A stretch of DNA of 26,586 bases from Clostridia bacterium (GCA_900754795.1 CAAEEA010000057.1:1-26586); one strand, 5' to 3'. Counted from the first letter of the stretch, positions 6,030 to 15,197 are shown. Translations and numbers: made by a program. Notes: a model not told the origin generated them from the letters alone.

Positions 6030-7958
6030 ATGAAAGTTAAAGCACGAGATTTTATTTTATTTGCGGAATTGTTTGCCGGACTTGTACTGATGGAAGTTAT
6101 TTTCAGGGGAGCTACCATCGGGTTCAAAGACAGCGGATACCTGTTTTCTGAGACGTCGATAATCATGCTGATGTCCCTGGCCGGGGCGTCGCTTATATTT
6201 TTCTTCAGAGCTGTCCTGCCGGAAAAACCGGGAAAGATCATCTACATCTGTCTGATAGCGGCCACGACCGTTCTTTTTCTTTCACAGACAGTATATTACA
6301 CCATATTTGATACATATTACACTTTATATTCATTCATGAACGGAGCTCAGGTAGTGGAATTCATGGATGTCATATTCGGAGCTATCTGGGACTGTATCAT
6401 TCCGTTTATCATGATCACCGCGGTTGGCATTGCCGTGGGAGCGGAAGGCCTCAAAAGGACAGCGGGAAAGCCGGCTGCTTTTATAGCTGCCGTATTATGC
6501 GTTTTGTGCGTTTTCGCCAGCATAATGATAAGCTCAGTCAAAGACAGCGACCCGGCTTCGCCGTATCAGGCTCTTTATGGAACGGGAGAGATTCAGAATT
6601 CAGTAAGGAGCTCCGGACTGCTTGGCGCCATGGGGATAGACACATGGAAACTGGCGGTGGAATTTGAACCGTCTGTTGACGTGGATGATCCTTATGTGAG
6701 TACTGAGCCTAAAGACAATATAATAGAAGAACTCGATTTTAAAGAACTGGCCGAAAAGGAGACAGACGACACCATCAAAGTGATGCATGAATATTTCGGC
6801 AGCGTTGAGCCTACTGAAAAAAACGACAAGACGGGAATATTCAAAGGTAAAAACCTTATATTCATAACAGCCGAAAGCTTCTCAGACATGGCGATAGATC
6901 CGGAGTATACGCCTACTCTCTACAAGCTGAAGACGGAGGGATATAATTTTACCAATTTTTATAACCCTATCTGGGGAGTGAGCACTCTGGACGGCGAATA
7001 CGTCAATTTGCTAAGTCTGGTTCCGAAGCCGGGCGTGTGGTCCATGAAAGAGTCAAGTGAAAACTATCTTCCTTTTTCTCTGGGACATCAGTTCAGTGAT
7101 CTTGGCTATTCCACAAAGGCTTACCATAACCACAGCGTATATTATTATCACAGAAATCTGTCTCACCCGAATCTGGGGTACGATTTTAAGGGACAGGACA
7201 AAGGATATCAGTTTACAGACACATGGCCTGAATCGGATCTTGAAATGATGCAGCAGACGGCTGAAGATTTTCTGACTCCTGATGAAAACGGAGAGATACA
7301 GCCTTTCCACGTATATTATCTTACCGTGAGCGGTCATCTGAGATACAGTTTCTACACCAATGACATGGCAAAGAAGAACAAAGAGGCGGTAAAAGACATG
7401 GATATGTCTGACGGGTGCAGGGCATACATGGCCTGCAATATCGAGCTTGACAAGGCGGTGGAATGTCTCATGGAGGAACTTGATGAAGCGGGAGAACTGG
7501 AGAATACAGTGATCGCCATAGCAGGAGATCATTACCCTTACGGTCTCAGCGCTGATGAGATAAGTGAATTCAGGGGACATGACATTGAAACGGAATATGA
7601 GATATATCAAAGCACCATGCTGCTGTGGACCGCGGACATGGAGCCTGAGACCGTTGATAAACTCTGCTGCAATATGGATATACTTCCCACCCTGTCCAAT
7701 ATGTTCGGTCTCGAATATGATTCAAGGCTGCTTGCCGGAAAAGATATCTTCTCCGACAGCGAAGGCTTTGTGCTTTTTAAGGATAAGAACTGGATAAGTG
7801 AGGACGGAACAAGAGAAGAGCTAAAAGAAAAAGACCCCGAGAAGGCCGGGGTTATTGATGACAGAGTGGCTGATATGTTTAACTTTTCATCCCTTGTGCT
7901 GGATGAAGACTATTATTCGTACCTGAAAGACAAGATCAGTGAGGCGCGGCGGCAGTAA
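6030..7958 (+). CDS. LtaS-like membrane sulfatase (lipoteichoic acid / polyglycerolphosphate synthase family)
   Basis: A 642-residue protein with the LtaS layout: five predicted N-terminal membrane helices (about 7-25, 41-60, 69-91, 115-138, 148-168), a linker, and an extracellular sulfatase-fold domain. Family members transfer glycerolphosphate from phosphatidylglycerol onto a lipid anchor outside the cell, with a catalytic threonine and a Mn ion. Candidate catalytic residues: Glu282 in FITAESF, Thr319 in GVSTLDGEY (the nucleophile position), His436 in VSGHLRY, and Asp500-His501 in GDHYPY. ATG 6030 follows AAAGGGA (6012-6018) at 11 bases; an in-frame TTG at 6024 is an alternative. It has its own sigma-A promoter and is divergent from the CwlJ-like gene. 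Its last 23 bases overlap the convergent EamA gene. The substrate could be a modified polymer; the family is secure. Confidence 0.85.
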   Translation: MKVKARDFILFAELFAGLVLMEVIFRGATIGFKDSGYLFSETSIIMLMSLAGASLIFFFRAVLPEKPGKIIYICLIAATTVLFLSQTVYYTIFDTYYTLYSFMNGAQVVEFMDVIFGAIWDCIIPFIMITAVGIAVGAEGLKRTAGKPAAFIAAVLCVLCVFASIMISSVKDSDPASPYQALYGTGEIQNSVRSSGLLGAMGIDTWKLAVEFEPSVDVDDPYVSTEPKDNIIEELDFKELAEKETDDTIKVMHEYFGSVEPTEKNDKTGIFKGKNLIFITAESFSDMAIDPEYTPTLYKLKTEGYNFTNFYNPIWGVSTLDGEYVNLLSLVPKPGVWSMKESSENYLPFSLGHQFSDLGYSTKAYHNHSVYYYHRNLSHPNLGYDFKGQDKGYQFTDTWPESDLEMMQQTAEDFLTPDENGEIQPFHVYYLTVSGHLRYSFYTNDMAKKNKEAVKDMDMSDGCRAYMACNIELDKAVECLMEELDEAGELENTVIAIAGDHYPYGLSADEISEFRGHDIETEYEIYQSTMLLWTADMEPETVDKLCCNMDILPTLSNMFGLEYDSRLLAGKDIFSDSEGFVLFKDKNWISEDGTREELKEKDPEKAGVIDDRVADMFNFSSLVLDEDYYSYLKDKISEARRQ

Positions 7959-8853
7959 CCTGACGGATACCGAATATTATCAGCAGCGAGCCGATAAACG
8001 AGACTGCTGTCAGAGGCTCGCCGAGGAAGATAACTCCTGCGAACATTGAGCATATGGTAGACAGAGTTCCGTAAACCGACAGAGTTACGACCGACATTTT
8101 TCCTGCCGCGTAGTTAACGATAGAGTGGCAGAGCACTGAGCAGAATATGCTCAGGGTCAGTACTGAAACCACGAATTCCCAGTGACCGAAAGGTTCGGTA
8201 TAGGCGGAAATATCGCCTTTGACCGATATGAGCCCGGATATGGTAAATACCACGGCAGAGATGCCGATTATAAAATATGTCCGCTCAAAGGTGGTAAAGT
8301 TTTCGGAAGCTTTTCTGTTGAGAGTTCTGTAAGTGGCTGAGGCGAAAAGAGAACACAGCAGCAGAAAAATACCAAAAGGTTTTACTATGCCCAGTTCGCT
8401 CCCTGAAAGAGTTATCATTATGACTCCCGCTATGGGAAATACACAGAAAACGACTTGTTTTCTGCTCGGATATTCTTTGAGAAAGACAGCGGCAAGGAGC
8501 AGGCCGACGATGGGAACGACCGAAAGCACCACGCCTGAGTAAGTGGCGTTGGTGTAGAGTATGCCGTAACTTTCAAAATAAAAATATACAGGTTCCATTA
8601 TGGCAAGAGCCAGAAGAGGTATGAGAGGTTTGCCTTTGAGAGACAGACTGCACTTGCCGCTGAGCATCATAAGGTTCATTATGACGAAAGCGATGAGGAA
8701 TCTGACTGAAAGAAGAATTTCGGGAGAAGTGACATTGAGGGAAAGCCTGGTGAAAAGATAGCTGAACCCCCATAAACAGTGACCGACAGCCGCGGCGACT
8801 ATAGCCGCGGCTTTTTCATTAAATCCGTGGTTCAGATTGTTTGATTCTGACAT
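7936..8853 (-). CDS. EamA-family (DMT superfamily) transporter
   Basis: A 305-residue, highly hydrophobic protein with two tandem EamA repeats, about five helices each. The first repeat contains the typical AAVGHCLWGFSYLFTR start and ends near VVLSVVPIVGLLLAAVFLKE; the second repeat ends in VTLSVYGTLSTICSMFAGVIFLGE, the mirrored EamA signature. Family members export or import small metabolites such as amino acids or nucleotide-sugars; the substrate cannot be deduced. ATG 8853 has AAGAAGG upstream on the minus strand. It starts 20 bases after the endonuclease/phosphatase-like gene, so the two are probably cotranscribed from the promoter near 10000. Its 3' end overlaps the convergent LtaS-like gene by 23 bases, with no terminator visible between them. 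Confidence 0.87.
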   Translation of the reverse strand: MSESNNLNHGFNEKAAAIVAAAVGHCLWGFSYLFTRLSLNVTSPEILLSVRFLIAFVIMNLMMLSGKCSLSLKGKPLIPLLALAIMEPVYFYFESYGILYTNATYSGVVLSVVPIVGLLLAAVFLKEYPSRKQVVFCVFPIAGVIMITLSGSELGIVKPFGIFLLLCSLFASATYRTLNRKASENFTTFERTYFIIGISAVVFTISGLISVKGDISAYTEPFGHWEFVVSVLTLSIFCSVLCHSIVNYAAGKMSVVTLSVYGTLSTICSMFAGVIFLGEPLTAVSFIGSLLIIFGIRQVTAAAPH

Positions 8854-8873
8854 TGATAAAGCCTTCTTTCATA

Positions 8874-9968
8874 TTAGTTTAAAGCGAACTCTATTTTGAC
8901 CGGGTTGTGATCCGAACAGGAAAAGCCAAGATCAATCACGTCTGCTTCGTAAACAGACACATTGCCGGAAACGAGAAAACCGTCGATAGTCAGCTGAAAG
9001 CTGCTTTCAGGGTCATAAGGTTTATCGGCGTTTCGGCAGCTCGGAACAGGATTTTCTTCGTCAAAAGGCGCGACGAGACTGAATCCCTCGGGAACCGAGT
9101 CAAATGGAAAACTCTGAGCCCAGCTTCCGGCGTCGTCGGCGGTCACGCCGAAGTAAACGGAAGAATCCCCAAGCAGGTCTTTGTTAAAATCCCCGCCGCA
9201 TACCACGTAATTTCCCGCCTCGTATTCGGCCGTCATGTCTTCATACAGCATGGCCAGCTGATTCTCTGCCACCGACGGGTCAGTAGTATAGGCGGAAAGA
9301 TGGAAATTTATCAGTATCAGCTCTTTCCCGTTATCAGCCGGGAGACGGCTTATTGTATAGCACCTGTCAAGGTCAAAGAACTTGGCTGTGCCGCTTTGTA
9401 TCGGCAGGCTGCGGCGCAGCGATGAAGTCACCGGATAGGAAGAAATGGTAGCCGTCCCTGCCCTGGAACTCCCGTGAGGCTGAGTAAATGGGTAAAAAAG
9501 GAACGACGAATCGTAATTATGAGCGAATACCTTATACTTGTCACCGAAAGATTCTGTGATGATATCATATTCGTTGAGATGATAAGAACGGGTGGCGTCA
9601 GTATCGACTTCCTGTAAAAAATAAAAATCAGAATCAAAAGATACCAGATAATCTCTGATCTGCTCCACCGTTTCCCTGACTGTTTCTTCAGAAAATCCCC
9701 ATGAATACTCTCCTCCGTCCATAAAAAAGGAGTAGTCGTCGGTGTAAGCGCCGAAACCTATGTTCCACGACACAAGGCTGAGGCTCTCGCCGGGGGTCAG
9801 AGTTTCACCGGCGGGCAGAGCGTTTTCTGTGTCGGCGGGAAGTTCTGTCTCCAGAATCAGGTTATCTTCAATACGGTGGTAGTCCGCGAAAAGATATGCC
9901 ACATAGGCGATCAATATGATGACAGCGGCCGCCAGAGCGATACCTGCCGCTTTAAGTATTTTTTTCAT
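8874..9968 (-). CDS. Membrane-anchored endonuclease/exonuclease/phosphatase (EEP) family protein
   Basis: A 364-residue protein with one N-terminal hydrophobic helix (about residues 5-27), probably an uncleaved signal anchor or signal peptide placing the domain outside the cell. The metal-dependent EEP fold (DNase I / Mg-phosphodiesterase type) is shown by Asn69 in SWNIGF, Glu120 in LQEVD, His223 in NFHLSAY, Asp260 and Asn262 in GGDFN, and Asp353-His354 in SDHNP. All expected catalytic positions are filled. Family members cleave phosphodiesters in nucleic acids, sphingolipids or inositol phosphates; an extracellular nuclease or phospholipase role is plausible but not shown. ATG 9968 is preceded by AGGAG at 9978-9982 (minus strand). 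It heads a two-gene unit with the EamA transporter. Confidence 0.83.
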   Translation of the reverse strand: MKKILKAAGIALAAAVIILIAYVAYLFADYHRIEDNLILETELPADTENALPAGETLTPGESLSLVSWNIGFGAYTDDYSFFMDGGEYSWGFSEETVRETVEQIRDYLVSFDSDFYFLQEVDTDATRSYHLNEYDIITESFGDKYKVFAHNYDSSFLFYPFTQPHGSSRAGTATISSYPVTSSLRRSLPIQSGTAKFFDLDRCYTISRLPADNGKELILINFHLSAYTTDPSVAENQLAMLYEDMTAEYEAGNYVVCGGDFNKDLLGDSSVYFGVTADDAGSWAQSFPFDSVPEGFSLVAPFDEENPVPSCRNADKPYDPESSFQLTIDGFLVSGNVSVYEADVIDLGFSCSDHNPVKIEFALN

Positions 9969-9998
9969 AAAATTTAACTCCTGTTGATTTATGATGAA

Positions 9999-10027
9999 AT
10001 TTTAGCACAGAAGAAGCGGATTAGCAA
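9999..10027 (-). promoter_or_regulatory. Promoter of the EEP-EamA unit
   Basis: On the minus strand: TTGCTA (complement of 10022-10027), a 17-base spacer, then TAAAAT (complement of 9999-10004) preceded by TG to make an extended -10. It lies about 30 bases before the EEP start codon, in the divergent gap with dnaE. No equally convincing dnaE promoter is seen in the same gap. Confidence 0.5.
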
Positions 10028-10084
10028 TATCACGCTTTTAATGAACTACTTACTGTGATAAAATATAAAAAAGGAGATAATACC

Positions 10085-13000
10085 ATGGCATTTACACATC
10101 TGCATGTACATACCGAATACAGCCTCCTGGACGGGGCGGCAAGGATAAACGATCTGGTGGAGCGCGCCGCGAAACTGGGAATGACCAGCCTTGCCATAAC
10201 CGATCACGGAGCAATGTTCGGCGTCATAGATTTTTATAAGGCCTGCAAGAAAGCGGGGATTAAACCCATAATAGGCTGTGAGGTTTATACCGCGGCAAGG
10301 GCGATGACCGACAAAGACCCGGCAAAAGACAAGCATCAGGGTCATCTTGTGCTGCTTGCAAAAAACAACGAAGGATATAAAAACCTTATCAAGCTGGTTT
10401 CTGCCGGTTACATAACCGGATATTATTATAAACCGAGAGTGGACAAGGAACTGCTCAGACAGCACAGCGACGGTATCATAGCGCTTTCCGCATGTCTTGC
10501 GGGCAATGTTCAGCACAGGCTTCTGATCGGAGATTATGAAGGCGCGAAAAAAGAAGCGTCTGAACTTTCGGAAATATTCGGCGAGGGCAATTTTTACATA
10601 GAACTGCAGGATCAGGGACTGGAAGAAGAAGCCCGCATAAATCCTCAGCTTATTCAGATAAGCAGGGAGCTGGGGCTGCCTCTCGCGGCCACCAACGACG
10701 TGCATTATGTGCGAAAAGAAGACGCCGCGGTACACGACGTACTGCTGGCAATACAGACCGCGACCAGCATCAATGATGAGGACCGGATGCGCTTTCCCAA
10801 TGACGAGTTTTATCTAAAGAGCGAAAAGGAAATGCGCAAAATATTTGCCGCCGTTCCGGAAGCGGTGGACAACACGCAGATAATAGCGGACGCCTGTAAT
10901 GTGGAGTTTGAGTTCGGCAAGTATCATCTGCCTGAGTTCCGCGCGCCGGACGGGTTTACAAACCGCGAATATCTGCGGCGCCTCTGTGACAGCGGACTCA
11001 TAGTCCGCTACGGAGAAAATCCGTCAGAAGAACTCAGATCCAGACTCGAGTATGAGCTGGGAGTTATAGAATCCATGGGATACGTTGAATATTTTCTCAT
11101 CGTATGGGATTTTATCAACTTCGCGAGAGAAAACGGCATAGCCGTGGGACCGGGACGTGGATCCGCCGACGGGTCTCTGGTAGCTTACTGCCTTCACATA
11201 ACCGACGTTGACCCTATAAAATACAATCTGATCTTTGAGCGCTTCCTAAACCCGGAAAGAGTGAGTATGCCCGATATAGATGTGGATTTCTGCTATGAAA
11301 GAAGGCAGGAAGTCATAGATTATGTCACCCGAAAATACGGCAAGGACAGGGTATGCCAGATCATAACTTTCGGAACCATGAAAGCCCGTCAGGCAGTCAG
11401 AGATGTAGGCAGGGCTCTGGACGTGAGCTATGCCGAGACGGACGTTATCGCCAAGGCGATACCCATGGGAAAAGATATGGATATCAGAGCGGCTCTTAAC
11501 ACCAATCCGGAGCTGAAGCAGATGTATGATGAAAATCCCAAAGCAAGGCAGGTTCTCGACACCGCGATGGCTCTCGAAGGCATGCCGCGCCACGCATCGA
11601 CTCACGCGGCGGGAGTGGTGATCTCAAAAGAACCGTTGGATGAATATGTGCCGCTGTATCTTTCAGATAAAGGCCCTGCGACTCAGTTCCCGATGACGAC
11701 CATAGAGGAGCTGGGGCTTTTGAAGATGGATTTTCTGGGACTGAGAAATTTGACCGTGATAAGAGACGCTCTGGAGATGATAGAGCAGGATCACGGGATC
11801 AGTATTGACTTTTCAAAGATGGATTATGATGATCCGGCCGTATATGAGATGATATCCCAGGGAAATACTCAGGGCGTTTTCCAGCTTGAAAGCCAGGGTA
11901 TGACTCAGTTCATGAAGTCCCTGAAGCCCGGCTGCTTTGAGGACATAGTCGCCGGAGTTTCCCTTTACAGACCGGGACCGATGGACTCCATACCAAAATA
12001 TATAGAAAACAAACGTAACCCGGACAAAGTGAAATATCTTCATCCGTCCCTGGAACCTATACTCAGCGTTACCTACGGCTGTCTTGTATACCAGGAACAG
12101 GTTATGCAGATAGTAAGGGATCTGGGCGGATACAGTTACGGAAGATCCGACCTTGTCCGCCGGGCCATGTCTAAGAAAAAAATGAGCGTGATGCTCGAAG
12201 AAAAAGAATATTTTATTCACGGAAAACTGGACGAAAACGGCAATGTGGAAATTGCCGGATGTGTACGCAACGGCATACCCGAGAGCGTAGCCGAAGAGAT
12301 ATTCAACGACATGGTAAGCTTTGCCGAATACGCCTTTAACAAGAGCCACGCGGCGGCTTACGCGGTGCTTGCCTATGAGACAGGTTATCTTAAATGTCAT
12401 TATCCTGTGGAGTTTATGGCGGCGCTGATGACGAGCGTCATGGGAGACGCGGGACAGATATCAAAATATATCAGGAACTGCGCCGATATGGGCATAGAAG
12501 TCCTGCCGCCGTGCGTCAACAAGAGCCGCCGAAAATTCAGCGTAGAAGATGGCAAGATACGTTTCGGTCTGCAGGGCGTAAAGAACGTTGGCGAGAACGC
12601 CATCGACGCCATAATCAAAGCCCGGGAAGAAAAAGGCGAGCCAAAGGATATTTATTCGTTTATTCATCAGATAGATATAAGCCAGATAAACAAAAAAGCA
12701 ATGGAAAGCCTCATCAAGGCGGGAGCGTGTTCCTGCCTGTGCGATAACAAGGCGGCGCTTCTGACCGTTTATGAGGGAGCCATGGAATCGGCGCAAAACA
12801 GCAGCAGAAAAAACCTGGCGGGTCAGATGTCTCTGTTTGACCTGAGCGGGGAAATGGAAGGCGAGGATCTGGGCCTTTCGGCAATGGAGAACGCCATGCC
12901 TGACGTGGCTCCTTTCCCTGAGGATATTTCCCTCGCCATGGAAAAGGAAATGCTGGGGGTGTATATCACAGGCCATCCGCTCAGAAATTACGCTGAAAAG

Positions 13001-13648
13001 ATAGATTCGATCGCTACCGTGACTTCTGACGACCTTAACCATGCCGGAGAAGCTTCCGCGGATGAGGATATGGCCGGCGCGGCCGTGTCTCAAAACCGTA
13101 TAACCGACGGAATGAAAGTGGTTATGGCGGGCATGGTAGCCTCAAAGAGAACGCTGATAACCAAGAGCAGCAAGATGATGGCGTTCGTGGCTCTCGAAGA
13201 CCTGTACGGCGTTGCGGAAGTGGTGGTTTTTCCTAACGTGTACGAAAAATGTTCTCATTTTCTGCAGGGAGACGACGTTATAGCCGTCCGCGGAACACTT
13301 AATTTCAAGGAGGGGGAAGCCCCTTCCGTGCTGGCAGATGAGATCGTGCCTGTGGATCAGGCCGGGGAAAATTTCCGCAGTCCCGCCCAAAACGCCGGCC
13401 GGGCGGAGGAGCTAAAGCCTGACGGCATGATAAAAGTAAGAATGCCCGCGGGATTTGATGTAAATATAAACCTTGAACAGATAAAGAATACTCTAAGGCG
13501 CCACAGAGGCGGCTACCAGGTTCTGATATACCTGCCGGAGGGCAGAACCCTGAAAACAGACCGGAGCCTTTGGGCTGAGCCGTCAGAGGCGCTGATCAAT
13601 CAGCTTTCCGCTCTGGTGGGGCCGGAAAACGTGAAAGTACAGAGGTGA
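10085..13648 (+). CDS. dnaE: DNA polymerase III alpha subunit DnaE
   Basis: A 1187-residue C-family replicative polymerase. ATG 10085 is chosen because AAGGAG (10071-10076) lies 8 bases upstream; an in-frame GTG at 10055 would put the ribosome binding site inside the gene. Order of domains: N-terminal PHP domain starting THLHVHTEYSLLDG; palm with Asp397 and Asp399 in PDIDVDF and third catalytic acid Asp549 in KMDFLGLRNLTVI, matching E. coli D401, D403 and D555; fingers; helix-hairpin-helix region; and an OB-fold near residues 1010-1090 (MKVVMAGMVASKR, then VALEDLYGVAEVVVFP). The length and OB domain indicate the DnaE1/DnaE3 type rather than PolC. In Firmicutes with PolC, DnaE usually extends primers on the lagging strand; whether PolC exists here cannot be seen. 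pfkA follows after 4 bases. Confidence 0.96.
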   Translation: MAFTHLHVHTEYSLLDGAARINDLVERAAKLGMTSLAITDHGAMFGVIDFYKACKKAGIKPIIGCEVYTAARAMTDKDPAKDKHQGHLVLLAKNNEGYKNLIKLVSAGYITGYYYKPRVDKELLRQHSDGIIALSACLAGNVQHRLLIGDYEGAKKEASELSEIFGEGNFYIELQDQGLEEEARINPQLIQISRELGLPLAATNDVHYVRKEDAAVHDVLLAIQTATSINDEDRMRFPNDEFYLKSEKEMRKIFAAVPEAVDNTQIIADACNVEFEFGKYHLPEFRAPDGFTNREYLRRLCDSGLIVRYGENPSEELRSRLEYELGVIESMGYVEYFLIVWDFINFARENGIAVGPGRGSADGSLVAYCLHITDVDPIKYNLIFERFLNPERVSMPDIDVDFCYERRQEVIDYVTRKYGKDRVCQIITFGTMKARQAVRDVGRALDVSYAETDVIAKAIPMGKDMDIRAALNTNPELKQMYDENPKARQVLDTAMALEGMPRHASTHAAGVVISKEPLDEYVPLYLSDKGPATQFPMTTIEELGLLKMDFLGLRNLTVIRDALEMIEQDHGISIDFSKMDYDDPAVYEMISQGNTQGVFQLESQGMTQFMKSLKPGCFEDIVAGVSLYRPGPMDSIPKYIENKRNPDKVKYLHPSLEPILSVTYGCLVYQEQVMQIVRDLGGYSYGRSDLVRRAMSKKKMSVMLEEKEYFIHGKLDENGNVEIAGCVRNGIPESVAEEIFNDMVSFAEYAFNKSHAAAYAVLAYETGYLKCHYPVEFMAALMTSVMGDAGQISKYIRNCADMGIEVLPPCVNKSRRKFSVEDGKIRFGLQGVKNVGENAIDAIIKAREEKGEPKDIYSFIHQIDISQINKKAMESLIKAGACSCLCDNKAALLTVYEGAMESAQNSSRKNLAGQMSLFDLSGEMEGEDLGLSAMENAMPDVAPFPEDISLAMEKEMLGVYITGHPLRNYAEKIDSIATVTSDDLNHAGEASADEDMAGAAVSQNRITDGMKVVMAGMVASKRTLITKSSKMMAFVALEDLYGVAEVVVFPNVYEKCSHFLQGDDVIAVRGTLNFKEGEAPSVLADEIVPVDQAGENFRSPAQNAGRAEELKPDGMIKVRMPAGFDVNINLEQIKNTLRRHRGGYQVLIYLPEGRTLKTDRSLWAEPSEALINQLSALVGPENVKVQR

Positions 13649-13652
13649 GAAG

Positions 13653-14615
13653 ATGAAAAGGATAGGAGTTCTTACCAGCGGCGGCGACGCGCCGGGAATG
13701 AACGCGGCCATAAGGTCGGTTGTCAGATGCGGTATAGATAAAGGCATGGAAGTCTGGGGAATCCACAGAGGTTATGAGGGGCTGCTGGACGGCGAGATCA
13801 TGCCCATGGACAGGAGCTCGGTCGGAGACATATTACACCGGGGAGGGACTGTACTCAAGACCGCCCGCAGTGAAAGATTCATGGAATCCCGGTGGATAGA
13901 CAGAGCGGCTGAGATTCTCGGTACTTTCGGAATAGAGGGAGTGGCGGTGATCGGAGGAGACGGTTCTCTTCACGGAGGGATGGAGCTGGCGGCTCGCGGA
14001 ATAAAAGTCATGGGGCTTCCCGGGACTATAGATAACGATCTTGCTTATACCGATTTTACCATAGGTTTTGATACCGCGGTGAGCACGGTGCTTGACGCCG
14101 TAAGCAAGATAAGGGATACATCGTCGGCTCATGACAGAACCAGCGTAATAGAGGTCATGGGAAGGAGATGCGGGGATATAGCGCTGTACTCCGCTGTTGC
14201 GGGCGGCGCCGAGTTTGTGCTGCTGCCCGAAAAAGAGGAGGACATCAACGGCCTTTGCCGCAAGATTATTGAGGGAAGCAACAGAGGTAAACTCCACAGC
14301 ATAATTATCAAAGCTGAAGGCGCTGATACAGACGGCCGCGCTCTGGTGGATATGATACAGGAGAGGACCGGAAAAGAAACCAAGCTCATAGTTCTTTCAT
14401 ATCTGCAGCGCGGCGGAAGCCCGACTCTGGGAGACAGAATGCTCGCGACTATGTGCGGAGCAAAGGCGGTAGATCTCCTTGCGGAAGATTCGCCGAGCAA
14501 AGCCATAGGAATCCGCGGCGGACAGATAATCGCCTGCGATCTGGCGGACGCTCTCAGGGCGGAAAGAACTTTCAACGAGGAGCTGTACGAGCTGATAAAC
14601 GTATTGAGCAAGTGA
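13653..14615 (+). CDS. pfkA: ATP-dependent 6-phosphofructokinase
   Basis: A 320-residue cytosolic enzyme, the standard length of bacterial PFK, that phosphorylates fructose 6-phosphate to fructose 1,6-bisphosphate, the committed step of glycolysis. Visible: SGGDAPGMNAAI at the N-terminus, GGDGS with Gly104, PGTIDND with Gly124 and catalytic Asp127, MGRRCGD, and SYLQRGGSPT. Gly at positions 104 and 124 marks the ATP-using form; PPi-dependent enzymes carry Asp and Lys there. ATG 13653 is 4 bases past the dnaE stop, and its GAGGTGAGAAG ribosome binding region overlaps the end of dnaE, so translation is probably coupled. dnaE-pfkA adjacency is common in Clostridia. Confidence 0.96.
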   Translation: MKRIGVLTSGGDAPGMNAAIRSVVRCGIDKGMEVWGIHRGYEGLLDGEIMPMDRSSVGDILHRGGTVLKTARSERFMESRWIDRAAEILGTFGIEGVAVIGGDGSLHGGMELAARGIKVMGLPGTIDNDLAYTDFTIGFDTAVSTVLDAVSKIRDTSSAHDRTSVIEVMGRRCGDIALYSAVAGGAEFVLLPEKEEDINGLCRKIIEGSNRGKLHSIIIKAEGADTDGRALVDMIQERTGKETKLIVLSYLQRGGSPTLGDRMLATMCGAKAVDLLAEDSPSKAIGIRGGQIIACDLADALRAERTFNEELYELINVLSK

Positions 14616-14621
14616 AGGGGC

Positions 14622-14644
14622 GCCGGATTTTCGTAAGATCCGGC
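14622..14644 (+). other. Intercistronic hairpin between pfkA and the flavodoxin gene
   Basis: GCCGGATTTT (14622-14631) pairs with AAGATCCGGC (14635-14644), with one G-U pair and a 3-base loop, and is followed by no T-run. The hairpin fills much of the 48-base gap. It is unlikely to terminate fully and could modulate downstream expression or protect the upstream mRNA end. Confidence 0.45.
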
Positions 14645-14663
14645 AGAGCCGCGGGGAGAAAAC

Positions 14664-15197
14664 ATGGAAAAGACTGTAGTTATATTCAAGACAAAATACG
14701 GAGCTACCGAAAAGTATGCTCGCTGGATCGGCGAAGAACTGGAATGTCCCGTGATAAGCGCCGATGATTTCAACAAACGGGATTTTGAAAAGTACGATAA
14801 CATAGTATTCGGAGGCGGGGTACACGCGGGAGGCATCACCGGTTTTGAGCTCATCCGAAAGAATATGAGGAGACTTGCCGGAAAGAAGCTGATAATATTC
14901 GCGGTAGGCCTGAACGTTATGCAGGCCGAGACACGCAAACAGCTCCGCGATATCAATTTCAGCAAGAGAAAAGTCAGAGGCCTGACCTGTTACTACTGTC
15001 CGGGGGCTTATGATCCTGACCGCGTTCACGGAGCCGACGCCGTGCTGATGAAGATGATGAAAAAAATGCTTAAAGATAAGCCCGACTCTGATTTTACGCC
15101 GGAAGACAGAGCTCTCCTCGACGCGGTGGAAAACGGCGCTGATCTTACAGACCGCAGATTCATCGAACCTGTGGTGCGGGCAGTCAGAGAGACTTAA
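14664..15197 (+). CDS. Flavodoxin-domain protein
   Basis: A 177-residue protein with a flavodoxin-like fold. The N-terminal KTVVIFKTKYGATEKYARWI matches the FMN phosphate-binding loop between the first strand and helix; FGGGVHAGG forms a second loop of the fold, as in HemG-like (Flavodoxin_5) proteins. A basic C-terminal part follows that I cannot assign. Family members include oxygen-independent protoporphyrinogen oxidase HemG and uncharacterised electron-transfer proteins; no heme genes are nearby, so the HemG role is not supported. GGGGAG at 14653-14658 precedes ATG 14664. It follows pfkA after 48 bases and a hairpin. Its TAA stop overlaps the TAA stop of the convergent dinB gene through a shared TTAA (15194-15197). 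Confidence 0.78.
   Translation: MEKTVVIFKTKYGATEKYARWIGEELECPVISADDFNKRDFEKYDNIVFGGGVHAGGITGFELIRKNMRRLAGKKLIIFAVGLNVMQAETRKQLRDINFSKRKVRGLTCYYCPGAYDPDRVHGADAVLMKMMKKMLKDKPDSDFTPEDRALLDAVENGADLTDRRFIEPVVRAVRET

Noticed and set aside
10056..10064. TGATAAAAT-like -10 in front of dnaE
   Set aside because: The start site would fall on the Shine-Dalgarno itself and there is no -35; not accepted as the dnaE promoter.
14129..14965. Minus-strand open frame spanning pfkA and the flavodoxin gene
   Set aside because: It crosses two well-supported genes and the hairpin between them, with no start signal or domain.
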